A program made the translations under genes and the position numbers. A DNA stretch of 64,000 bases from Paenibacillus ihumii (GTDB taxonomy: Bacteria > Bacillota > Bacilli > Paenibacillales > Paenibacillaceae), in NCBI RefSeq assembly GCF_001403875.1, contig NZ_LN884298.1:558001-622000 (forward strand), read 5' to 3'. Below the pieces are notes generated by a model. The model saw only the letters and a list, made by a program, of their open reading frames with translations. It was not told where the DNA came from and made no database searches. This document shows positions 35,801 through 43,682 of this stretch, piece by piece (position 1 is the stretch's first letter; every line of letters starts with the position of its first letter).

Positions 35801-37539
35801 CGTCCAGCGGCAAGCTGGACCGCAAGCGGCTCCCGGAGCCCTCGGCGATCGGAGGCCTGGCAGCGGATTTCGTTCCCCCGGAAGGCGAGCTGGAGGAGCT
35901 GATGGCTTCCGTGTGGCAGGAGGTGCTGGGAGCAGAAACGGTTGGGCGCGAAGATAACTTTTTCCATTTGGGGGGCGATTCCATCAAGGCGATCCAAATT
36001 GCATCGAGATTGTACCGCAGAGGCTGGGACCTTGAGATGAATAACATATTTTTGACCCCGGTGCTGAAGGAGCTTTGCCTCGATCTCAAGCCGGCCGACG
36101 GGCAGGTGCAGATCCCGCAGGACGCCGTGGAAGGACCGATAGCGGAAACGCCAATCGTACAGTGGTTTTTTGACCGTGACTTCGCTTCTTCGGCCCATTG
36201 GAATTCGGCGGTGATGCTGCATTCGGAGACTGCTTTGGACGAAACCGCCCTGAAGCGGGCGCTGGAAAGTCTGGCCGAGCATCATGACGTGCTGCGATCC
36301 GTGGTGAGGGACGAAGGGGACCGCAAGCAGCTTTATAACCGGGGACCCGCGGAGCAGCCGATGATCGGTTTCGAGGTCGTGGCTCTGGACGGCGGCGATT
36401 CGATGGAATCGGCCGTTCTGGCGCATGCCAACCGGCTGCAAGAGAGCATCGATCTAGCGAACGGCCCTCTGATGAAGACTGCCTTGTTCCGGACGCCGCA
36501 GGGCGACCATCTGCTGCTCGTCGCTCACCACTTGGTGATGGATTGGGTGTCCTTGGGAATTATGCTGGAAGATCTAGAAGCGGCTTACGGGCAGGCGCTG
36601 AACCACGGGGCCATCGTCATGCCGCCCAAAACGCATTCATTCCAAGCTTGGGCGGAAGCTTTGCAACAATACGCCCGGAGCGGCGAAGTGCTGCGTGAAG
36701 CAGATTATTGGGCGGCCGTCGAGAGTACGCCGTGCGTGCCTGTGCCAAGGGATTTCGAGGCTACGGGTGACTGGACGAAGGACGAGGCTCAAGTGATGGT
36801 CACGCTGCCGCCGGAAGAAACGGAGCGGCTGCTGAAGCAAGTCCACCGCGCTTACAATACAGAAATCAATGATATTTTGCTGACCGCCTTGGGCCTGACC
36901 TTGAAGGAATGGATGAACACGAACCGGATCGTGATCCATCTGGAAGGGCACGGTCGGCAGAGCACCATAAAGAATATGAACATTACCCGCACGGTCGGCT
37001 GGTTTACGTCGCAGTTTCCGATCGTGCTGCCGATAGAGCACACGGAAGATTTGGGTTACCAGATCAAATCGGTCAAGGAGCATTTGCGGCAGCTGCCGAA
37101 TCACGGGATCGGCTATGGCTTGTTGAAATATATTACGCCCCGGGAAAGCTTGCCAGGCATGTTGTTCACACAGCAGCCGGACATCTGCTTCAACTACCTC
37201 GGTCAGATCAATACTGATCTGCGCAATCGGTGGTTCGGTCCGTCACCGTGGCCAGTGGGCCGTACGATAAGCCCAGAAGCCGAGCGAAAGGCTTCGCTTT
37301 TCATCATTGGCTATGTGCAGGATCGGCGTCTTCACATCGTGATGGAATATAACCGCACGCATCACCGTCAAGACACGATTGCCGCTCTGCTGGACAAGCT
37401 CCAAAACCGCCTGGTGGATCTCATACGCCACTGCGGGGAGCAGACCGCTGCCGAAGCCACGCCCAGCGACTTGGGCTATAACCGGCTGACGCTGCAAGAG
37501 CTGGATCAGCTAAACAATCTGGTCGATATGATCGAGTAG
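32842..37539 (+). CDS. NRPS module 2: C-A-T-E
   Basis: A 1565-residue module that adds one amino acid and epimerises it. A linker helix (TPEQRALFEKRLKEQ) precedes the condensation domain (about 45-480), whose active motif is HHIVIDR (His181, His182, Asp186), with Arg in place of the usual Gly. The adenylation domain (about 500-1000) has YVMYTSGSTGKPKS, FDASVLEIF, LNMYGPTEATIF and SSGKLDR. The code by manual alignment is near D-A-L-V-G-G-M-I-F-K, with no match known to me. The carrier has FFHLGGDSIKAI with Ser1047. The epimerisation domain (about 1095-1530) has AHHLVMDWVSL and the typical RTVGWFTSQFP block, so the residue should end as D. Confidence 0.92.
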   Translation: MKNLTDRIQSLTPEQRALFEKRLKEQNLNAQQLSPNPAAAAIPRRNHTGLSPLSFDQERLWLFQRMHPESHAYNVYGAARLRGKLHHGALEYGINEIVKRHEAWRTVFGRVDPVQTVLPELRVSVPVVDLQDIPEEEREAVAQQLMREEVQQLFDLEKGPLIRFKLFTLSDMESMLVLTVHHIVIDRLTFSIFFEELMAHYKAALAGVPAELPELPIQYADYAEWQRNYLQGETREKLLAFWKEQLKDCEYILDIHTDFPRPPAITYRGARVFLRSSKETLDGLKAIAKRENASAFMIVMAAFKALLYRYTGQADILVGTPLANRSRIEMEKVMGYFLTMGTLRSRVSGETIFIDLLRQVRDTAREVYKHQELPIGLLLDELRIPIDPSRNPLVQAVFVYVDVPEEKFALPDLEADIEMIDGETAKYDITIGLTETEDGLDGFLEYSPDLFRRETFERMSRHWEALLHSIVRDPQQSLHELAMLSDEERHQLIDEWNETVQPFPDDSCIHHLFERQAELTPDDPAVVCGGQSMTYRELNRRANQVAHALQKRGVGKETAVGLMMERSFETVVGLLGILKAGGAYVAIDPAYPAERIRTMIEDSGIEVLLIQPKLAHAEAESGSAVRHKLVLDGSAWQSISEENADNPRIKVDAGDLAYVMYTSGSTGKPKSVAIEHRSVCNAVEAAIGLFGLSRGDRMLQYASPTFDASVLEIFATLASGAALCIVSPEATAGGEALHRFLEEQRITAMVLTPSVLSTLTPEHLPDSLRTVGSGGEACTLDIRAWLSDSRRLLNMYGPTEATIFATAHEFDTDSLTACIGLPIANTQIYILDECLQPVPVGVRGEIYISGACLARGYRNNPELTAERFVDHPYRPGEVMYRTGDYGCRLPDGSIEYLGRRDDQVKLNGVRIETGEIEAALNRHPAIKEAAVLVRQSASTSASGKALCAYYVADRDLDTAELRKLLFNQLPTYMIPAYYVRLDAFPLTSSGKLDRKRLPEPSAIGGLAADFVPPEGELEELMASVWQEVLGAETVGREDNFFHLGGDSIKAIQIASRLYRRGWDLEMNNIFLTPVLKELCLDLKPADGQVQIPQDAVEGPIAETPIVQWFFDRDFASSAHWNSAVMLHSETALDETALKRALESLAEHHDVLRSVVRDEGDRKQLYNRGPAEQPMIGFEVVALDGGDSMESAVLAHANRLQESIDLANGPLMKTALFRTPQGDHLLLVAHHLVMDWVSLGIMLEDLEAAYGQALNHGAIVMPPKTHSFQAWAEALQQYARSGEVLREADYWAAVESTPCVPVPRDFEATGDWTKDEAQVMVTLPPEETERLLKQVHRAYNTEINDILLTALGLTLKEWMNTNRIVIHLEGHGRQSTIKNMNITRTVGWFTSQFPIVLPIEHTEDLGYQIKSVKEHLRQLPNHGIGYGLLKYITPRESLPGMLFTQQPDICFNYLGQINTDLRNRWFGPSPWPVGRTISPEAERKASLFIIGYVQDRRLHIVMEYNRTHHRQDTIAALLDKLQNRLVDLIRHCGEQTAAEATPSDLGYNRLTLQELDQLNNLVDMIE

Positions 37540-37573
37540 CCTCTCCGGCTGCGTCGCTACAGGAGGAACTGCT

Positions 37574-40500
37574 ATGAATCCAAAGGACAAAATCAAAAGA
37601 ATCTACCCGCTGGCTCCTTCGCAAGAAGGGATGTATTATTTCTGGCTCTCGGATAAGGAGTCCCCGCTGTCTTTCGTACAGATCGAGGCGGTGCTGCGGG
37701 GAGAGCTCGACGTCTCCCTGCTAGAGCAAAGCATGGACGCCCTTGTGAAGCGCTACGATATCCTGAGAACGATATTCGTCCACGAAAATTTGCCGCGTCC
37801 GCTGCAGGTGGTGATGAAGGAACGGAAGTTCCGGCTGCACTTCGAAGACGTGTCGGAGCTGGCGAAAGAACCGCAGGAGTCCTATCTACGCCAATGGAAA
37901 CAGGCCAACAAAGCGCAAGGCTTTGACCTCGCCAAAGAACTTCTCTTCCGAATGGCCGTATTTCGGACAAGTCCGCAAGAGTATCTCTGGATCTGGTGCA
38001 ATCACCATATTATTTTGGACGGCTGGTCATTCGGCCGGTTGTTCCGGGAGCTGCTGGACAATTACCGCTTGCTGCGAGACAAGCGGGAGCCTGTGACCGT
38101 GGAAGCGTCCCCTTACAGTCATTATCTGGAGTGGCTGGAGAGACAAGATAAAGAAGCGGGGATCGCGTATTGGCAAAAGACGTTGGCCGGATTGGAGCGG
38201 TCTCGGGGCAGCCTCCCCATGACCGCTCAGGCCTTCGCTTCCGCTTCGGGCTCTGTAGGCAAGTCAGCCGTTAAGCCTGTGCTTATGAGCATCGATGCGG
38301 AGCTGGGTCCAGCCCGGCTGGACCGGTTGCAGCGTCTCGCCGGAATGTGTCAGGCCACGATCAATTCCGTGTTTCAGGCGGCATGGGCGATTGTGCTCCG
38401 GCAGTACGTGCAGAGCGACGATGTCGTGTTCGGCTCTGTCGTCTCGGGAAGGCCTGCCGAGGTGAAGGGGATTGAAGAGATGGTGGGGTTCTTTATCAAT
38501 ACGATCCCTGTCCGTATCCGGCTGCAGCCCGGGCAGCCCTTCGCCGACTACCTCAAGCAGGTGCAGCGGCAATCGCTGGAGTCGAAGGTGTACGACTTTG
38601 TCCCTCTTCAGGAGATGAATCGGGCGACCGATGTGAAGCATCGGCTTCTGGATCATCTGATGGTCTTCGAAAATTACCCCCTCGACCGGAGGTACGTGGA
38701 CAATGTCGAGTCGAAGGACGGCTTAGGCTTCGAGTTCACGGATTTTTGCGTCGCAGAGGAGACACAGCAATTCAATGTCTACGTCTATCCGCAGGAAGCC
38801 GTCGTGAAGTTTAACTTCAACGCGTCGTTGTACGAGCCGTGGCTGATGGAGCAGCTCAAGGAGCAATTCATCGGCGTGCTGGATCAGATTATAGCGGACG
38901 AAAACATCCCCGTCGGCCGGATCAAAGTGCTGACGCCGGGGGATAAACGGAAGCTTTTGGAAGGATTCTTCCAGTCGGTCCGGTACGAGCAGGCGGATCG
39001 GACGCTTCATGCCTGCTTCGCGGATCAGGTCCGCAAGACGCCGGATCACCCGGCCTTGATTTGCGGCACTCACACGCTGACGTACCGCGAGCTGCATGAG
39101 CGTTCCAATCAACTGGCCCATGTGCTGCGGAGCAGAGGAGTACAGCCTGACGACCGCATCGGCCTGCGCGCGGAACGTTCCGTGGAAATGATCGCAGGCA
39201 TGCTCGGCATCTTGAAGGCGGGCGCGGCCTTCGTCCCGATCCCGCCGGATTATCCGACCGACCGGCAAGCCTATATGATCGCCGACAGCGACATGAAGCT
39301 GCTGCTGACGACTTCGTTGCTGGGGGAGACTTCTTTTGCCGGGGAATGCATCGATCTCAGGGACCCGGAGATTGACCGCGCCGACCGGAAGGAGCTGCTG
39401 TCGCTTTCGGGCAACCGCCATTTGGCTTACGTTATCTACACCTCCGGGACGACCGGAAAGCCGAAAGGCGTCTTGATCGAGCATCAGGGAGCGGTCAATA
39501 CGGTTCTGGCACGCCAAGCGGAATACCCGTTCGACGGAACGGCCCGGGTGCTTCAATTGTACTCGTATGCGTTCGACGCTTTTCTGTCCTGCTTGTTCAC
39601 TCCACTGCTGTCGGGCTCGACGGTGGTGCTGGCCACGGACAAAGAAGCGCGGAATCCGTTGGCGCTCCGCGATCATATTCGCGACTCGCAGGTGACGCAT
39701 CTCGACTGCGTGCCCAGTGTGTATACGGCGCTGGTCGAATGTCTCGGCGAGGAGGACACCCGTTCCTTGCGGGTGGTGACGCTTGGCGGGGAGCGGCTGC
39801 CCGCCAAGCTGGTGAAGCGGAGCAAGGAGCGCTTCCCCCATATCGAACTGGTGGACGAATACGGTCCGACGGAGAACAGCATCGTGACGACGCTGGAGCG
39901 GAACGTCATGCCGGACCGCCCTTTATCTATCGGCAAGCCGCTGCCCAACACCCGCGTCTATGTACTGAACGACGACCACGGCCTGGTCCCGGTTGGCGTG
40001 AAGGGCGAGCTGTGGATCGCAGGCAGGGGGCTGGCGAGAGGCTATTTGAATCTCCCTGAGCAGACGGCTGCGTCGTTCACGGCCGATCCGTTCTATCCCT
40101 GGGAGCGCATGTACCGTTCCGGAGACCTCGCCCGTTGGCTCCCGGATGGGCGGCTGGAGTATATGGGAAGAAAAGACGAGCAGGTCAAAATCCGGGGCTA
40201 CCGCATCGAGCTCGGAGAGATCGAAAGCGCGCTTCGGAGCCATGAGCGGTTGAACGATGTGGCGGTGATGGCCTGGGATGGGGCGAGCGGCGATACCGTG
40301 CTGAGCGCCTATTACGTTTCTACGGCCCCAGTCTCTGTGGAAGAGCTTAAGGCGTTTGTCGCGGCGCGATTGCCGGCATTCATGGCGCCGTCTCATTATA
40401 CGGAGCTCAGCGAGATGCCGCTGTCATCCAATGGCAAAATCGATCGCGGGGCGCTGCCGCAGCCCGACGTGACGGCTCGGGAATCGCCGGAGGTGCAGGC

Positions 40501-41458
40501 GCAGGCCGTTCCGAGCAATCCGTGGGAGCAACGGCTGGCGGTCGTGTGCGGGGAGATTTTGGAGAGGCCGGAGATTGGCGTCACGGACGATTTCTTCGAA
40601 GCGGGCGGCAGCTCGCTCCATGCGATGCTTCTCGTGTCGCGGGTGCAGCACGACTATCGGGTCAAGCTTCCGCTGCACATCATTTTGGAGTCGTCCACGA
40701 TCCGGGGGATGGCCGCCTTTTTGATGGATAACAACAAGGCGGAGCCTCTGCCTATTGTACGGTTAAACAAAAAGGACCGGCGCAAAACGCTTTTCTGCTT
40801 CCCGCCGATGGGCGGTCTCGGGATCGCGTATTATGAGTTCGCTAAGCAGATGGACGACTGCACGATCTATGCGCTGGATTATATCGATCATCCCGACCGG
40901 ATGGAGCGGTATGTGAAGCTGATCTCCTCTGCGCAGAGGGAGGGCGATTATACGTTCCTGGGGTACTCCGCCGGGGGGAATCTGGCGTTCGAGGTGACCA
41001 AAGCGATGGAGGCGGCCGGATACCGCGTGTCCGATATCATTATGCTGGACGCTTACCGGAAGACCGTGCCCGTGACCGTGACCGATGATACGTTGCAAGA
41101 GATGTGGGAGGAGTATATCGCCACCCCCGTGGTTCACGAGTTCTATAAAAATTTTCTCACCAACGAACAAGATCTGGAGCGCTTGAAACAATATTTGTGC
41201 TATATTTATTTGCTGGATAATATCGGAACGGTCCAAGCGGATCTGCATGTCGTTCATTCCTCGCAACCAGAAGACGATCTTCACCCTCCACCGAAGGATG
41301 AGGCCGATCAACAGTACCGGAATTGGCAAGGGGCCACTTTGGGCCGGGTGGCGTATTATCAGGGCGTCGGGGGGCACGAACGGATGCTGGAGCCCGAGCA
41401 TATGCAAGCAAATGTGAAGATTATTAAGGGGATTTTGGGGTCGGCGGTTGTACGGTAA
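37574..41458 (+). CDS. NRPS module 3 with thioesterase: C-A-T-TE
   Basis: The 1294-residue termination protein. The condensation domain (about 10-440; HHIILDGW near 143-150) should accept the D-residue made upstream. The adenylation domain (about 480-960) has YVIYTSGTTGKPKG, FDAFLSCLF, VDEYGPTENSIV and SNGKIDR. The code read by eye is near D-A-S-D-T-G-E-I-V-K; the two acidic pocket residues suggest a basic amino acid. The carrier has GGSSLHAM with Ser1014. A type I thioesterase (about 1065-1294) has GYSAGG with Ser1132 and releases the product by hydrolysis or cyclisation. The ATG has AGGAGG 7 nt upstream. Last gene of the operon, followed by a strong hairpin. Confidence 0.92.
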   Translation: MNPKDKIKRIYPLAPSQEGMYYFWLSDKESPLSFVQIEAVLRGELDVSLLEQSMDALVKRYDILRTIFVHENLPRPLQVVMKERKFRLHFEDVSELAKEPQESYLRQWKQANKAQGFDLAKELLFRMAVFRTSPQEYLWIWCNHHIILDGWSFGRLFRELLDNYRLLRDKREPVTVEASPYSHYLEWLERQDKEAGIAYWQKTLAGLERSRGSLPMTAQAFASASGSVGKSAVKPVLMSIDAELGPARLDRLQRLAGMCQATINSVFQAAWAIVLRQYVQSDDVVFGSVVSGRPAEVKGIEEMVGFFINTIPVRIRLQPGQPFADYLKQVQRQSLESKVYDFVPLQEMNRATDVKHRLLDHLMVFENYPLDRRYVDNVESKDGLGFEFTDFCVAEETQQFNVYVYPQEAVVKFNFNASLYEPWLMEQLKEQFIGVLDQIIADENIPVGRIKVLTPGDKRKLLEGFFQSVRYEQADRTLHACFADQVRKTPDHPALICGTHTLTYRELHERSNQLAHVLRSRGVQPDDRIGLRAERSVEMIAGMLGILKAGAAFVPIPPDYPTDRQAYMIADSDMKLLLTTSLLGETSFAGECIDLRDPEIDRADRKELLSLSGNRHLAYVIYTSGTTGKPKGVLIEHQGAVNTVLARQAEYPFDGTARVLQLYSYAFDAFLSCLFTPLLSGSTVVLATDKEARNPLALRDHIRDSQVTHLDCVPSVYTALVECLGEEDTRSLRVVTLGGERLPAKLVKRSKERFPHIELVDEYGPTENSIVTTLERNVMPDRPLSIGKPLPNTRVYVLNDDHGLVPVGVKGELWIAGRGLARGYLNLPEQTAASFTADPFYPWERMYRSGDLARWLPDGRLEYMGRKDEQVKIRGYRIELGEIESALRSHERLNDVAVMAWDGASGDTVLSAYYVSTAPVSVEELKAFVAARLPAFMAPSHYTELSEMPLSSNGKIDRGALPQPDVTARESPEVQAQAVPSNPWEQRLAVVCGEILERPEIGVTDDFFEAGGSSLHAMLLVSRVQHDYRVKLPLHIILESSTIRGMAAFLMDNNKAEPLPIVRLNKKDRRKTLFCFPPMGGLGIAYYEFAKQMDDCTIYALDYIDHPDRMERYVKLISSAQREGDYTFLGYSAGGNLAFEVTKAMEAAGYRVSDIIMLDAYRKTVPVTVTDDTLQEMWEEYIATPVVHEFYKNFLTNEQDLERLKQYLCYIYLLDNIGTVQADLHVVHSSQPEDDLHPPPKDEADQQYRNWQGATLGRVAYYQGVGGHERMLEPEHMQANVKIIKGILGSAVVR

Positions 41459-41493
41459 GGCGGGCAGGCTTGAAGGGTAAATAGAACACAAAA

Positions 41494-41518
41494 ATCCCCC
41501 TATAGTTTATAGGGGGAT
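41494..41518 (+). terminator. Terminator of the NRPS/PKS operon
   Basis: ATCCCCCTATA-GTT-TATAGGGGGAT, a perfect 11-bp stem 35 nt after the last NRPS stop codon, preceded by A-rich and followed by AT-rich sequence. Confidence 0.75.
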
Positions 41519-41587
41519 AAATATTCTTCTATAGCACCTTCCTCCACCGCTTTAACAGTTCTATCGGCCCTCCTTGACACGCAAATT

Positions 41588-41634
41588 TTTCGCCGTTACT
41601 TATGGTACGACTCACCGTATCATCTATAGAGCAA
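41588..41634 (+). repeat. rlmH-type att-like repeat (copy 3), right boundary of the NRPS/PKS segment
   Basis: TTTCGCCGTTACTTATGGTA then CGACTCACCGTATCATC and TATAGAGCAA. It shares the left arm TTTCGCCGTTACTTAT with copies 1 and 4 and the right arm with copies 6 and 7. Two substitutions change the core. It lies about 130 nt after the NRPS operon. Confidence 0.7.
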
Positions 41635-41743
41635 GTCCCCCTGCAATTGTTGAAGGAAAACTATAATGATAAACTGGATTTACTAATGCTGGTTTATTTT
41701 TCTGGAAAAGTGGGATGACGATATCAAAAAAATATTATCTTTC

Positions 41744-42898
41744 ATGGATTGGGGCGTATTTGCTCTTCGCTTCTACCATTATATTTTGATGGCAGCCCGG
41801 CTTCTCACAAGTCCTGGGCTTTCGAGCACTACATGGTTAAACATCATCTGGCTAATGGCCGCGCTGATCATCCCTCTAATATCATGGTTTCCTGGGCGAC
41901 GGATGAACAAACTCTGGTTTTGCATACTGGAGCTATTGCTAGGCGGTTCTTATTATGTAAATTCTATCTTCCATCCGGAACTGACGTCAAAAGCTGATTA
42001 CTTACTGCCGAGTCTTGCCATGGGATACTTGTTGACTAAGCAAACCCTCTGGGTCATTCCCGCAGTTGCTTTAATACCTTTTACTTTTCAGTCTTATTTA
42101 AGATTATCTTGGGATCAAACCATTAGTCTTGGAACAGACAATCTGTTATTCTGCTTCATCGGCATTTGGGCAAGCTTCGTAGCCAATGCGTATGAACAGA
42201 AAAATAAACTGGTTACCGAAGTGGAACATCAAAATAAACTGTTAACCCACTATGCCGCTGAGATTGAGAAGATGACTTTGATGCAGGAGCGCAACCGTAT
42301 GTCCAAGGAGCTTCATGATACACTGGGGCACTCCTTTATCTCACTCATTATGAGCCTTGATGCATCCATTGCCCTTATGGATCACAAGCCTGCCGAGGCC
42401 AAAGACAGGTTAATTCGATTAAGAGCGCTGGCTGAGCAAAATCTGGACGAAATGAGAAGTGTTGTACACGAGATGGGAGAAGAAGAGGAGTCAACTCTTT
42501 TCCAACAGGTTGAGGCGCTTGTAGTTCGATTCCAGGAGCACACGGGAACCGTTATGACTATGAATCTGCTGGGGACAGAGCAGCGGATGCGCTTTGAAGT
42601 GCGTCAAGCGATACTTCGGGTCATCCAGGAGTCTTTCACGAACGCATTAAAACATGGAAAAGCGTCTCAACTGCATCTGGAGCTTCGATTTTCCGAATCT
42701 ATTCTGCAATTATCCATTCAAAATAACGGAAAACCCATGGACAAGCTGGAGTATGGCTTCGGCTTGACCTCTATGAAACATCGGCTTGAGCATTTGGGAG
42801 GCCGCTTGCTTGTGTCATCCAGGTTAGGAACTTCGGCGATTACCGAAGTCAAATGTGAAATTCCGCTGAAGGGAGCGACACTGCATGGCGAAAATTAA
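41744..42898 (+). CDS. NarL-type two-component sensor histidine kinase
   Basis: A 384-residue membrane sensor kinase. About four to five membrane helices fill residues 10-155, then a coiled-coil linker and a HisKA_3 domain with the phosphoacceptor histidine in RNRMSKELHDTLGHS. An HATPase domain follows (QESFTNALKHGKA N-box, GFGLTSMKHRLEHLGG). It phosphorylates the response regulator encoded 14 nt overlapped downstream. The annotated ATG has no ribosome site. An ATG at 41715 in another frame opens a better N-terminus (KYYLSWIGAYLLFASTIIF) that stops near 41787, so a 1-nt frameshift may have hit the true start. Signal unknown. Confidence 0.82.
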   Translation: MDWGVFALRFYHYILMAARLLTSPGLSSTTWLNIIWLMAALIIPLISWFPGRRMNKLWFCILELLLGGSYYVNSIFHPELTSKADYLLPSLAMGYLLTKQTLWVIPAVALIPFTFQSYLRLSWDQTISLGTDNLLFCFIGIWASFVANAYEQKNKLVTEVEHQNKLLTHYAAEIEKMTLMQERNRMSKELHDTLGHSFISLIMSLDASIALMDHKPAEAKDRLIRLRALAEQNLDEMRSVVHEMGEEEESTLFQQVEALVVRFQEHTGTVMTMNLLGTEQRMRFEVRQAILRVIQESFTNALKHGKASQLHLELRFSESILQLSIQNNGKPMDKLEYGFGLTSMKHRLEHLGGRLLVSSRLGTSAITEVKCEIPLKGATLHGEN

Positions 42899-43529
42899 AG
42901 TGCTGCTTGCCGATGATCAGGAGTTAATTCTGGAGAGTCTGCATATTGTATTGTCCATGGAAGAGGATTTAGATATCGTCGCATTAGCCAAGAATGGAGA
43001 AGAAGCGATTAAAGGCTGTGAACAGTTTCAGCCGGATCTTGTACTGATGGATATCAATATGCCAGTCATGGACGGCGTTGCAGCAACAGCTGTGATTAAA
43101 GAACGGATGCCTGCAATCAAAGTGATCATGCTGACCTCCTATAAGGAAGTAGAATATGTGCTGACGGCATTAAGCCATGGGGCAGAAGGTTATTTGCTCA
43201 AAGCCATTCATCCCAAGGATCTGGCTGCAGGCATAAGAGTGGTTCATGCGGGAGGGACTTTAATCACGCAGGAGATGGCGAGTAAAATGATCAAAAGTAT
43301 GAACAGCGGCCCCGCCACGATAAGTAATGAATACGGGCTGAGCGCTCGTGAAATTGAAGTGCTGCATAAGCTGGCTTCTGGCTTGCGCAATCAAGACATT
43401 GCTGAGGCGCTGTTTCTAAGTGAAGGAACGGTTAAAAATTACATCTCAACGATTTATTCGAAGCTTAATGTGAGGGGAAGGCGGGAGGCTATTCGTAAAG
43501 CCCGAGATTCGGGATTCATGGATCACTAA
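42885..43529 (+). CDS. NarL/FixJ-family response regulator
   Basis: A 214-residue regulator. The receiver domain (1-120) has the acidic pair in LLADDQE, the phosphorylation site in VLMDINMP, the switch Thr in MLTSYKE and Lys in YLLKA. The C-terminal LuxR-type helix-turn-helix (about 148-210) reads LSAREIEVLHKLASG and LSEGTVKNYISTIYSKL. Overlaps the kinase gene by 14 nt. A direct repeat ATGACCAAA upstream of the CPBP gene is a possible binding site. Confidence 0.92.
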   Translation: MAKIKVLLADDQELILESLHIVLSMEEDLDIVALAKNGEEAIKGCEQFQPDLVLMDINMPVMDGVAATAVIKERMPAIKVIMLTSYKEVEYVLTALSHGAEGYLLKAIHPKDLAAGIRVVHAGGTLITQEMASKMIKSMNSGPATISNEYGLSAREIEVLHKLASGLRNQDIAEALFLSEGTVKNYISTIYSKLNVRGRREAIRKARDSGFMDH

Positions 43530-43545
43530 GAAGCCGATACCCAAG

Positions 43546-43578
43546 AAGCTGGCAGCTAATAATAGTCGCCAGCTTTTT
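43546..43578 (+). terminator. Terminator after the two-component operon
   Basis: AAGCTGGC, a loop of 14 nt, GCCAGCTT followed by TTT, 17 nt after the response-regulator stop codon. Confidence 0.75.
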
Positions 43579-43587
43579 GAGCATGTT

Positions 43588-43612
43588 CATATGACCAAAT
43601 CATGACCAAAGC
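43588..43612 (+). promoter_or_regulatory. Direct repeat upstream of the CPBP gene
   Basis: ATGACCAAA occurs twice with 3 nt between (ATGACCAAATCATGACCAAA), about 75-95 nt before the CPBP start and right after the response-regulator terminator. A regulator half-site pair is plausible, but no binding is shown. Confidence 0.3.
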
Positions 43613-43682
43613 GTACTTTCTCTTTATGACTTTTTCAGCCTATACTCATGTCTATCAAGTAATAGAGGAGGCTGAGCAGGAC

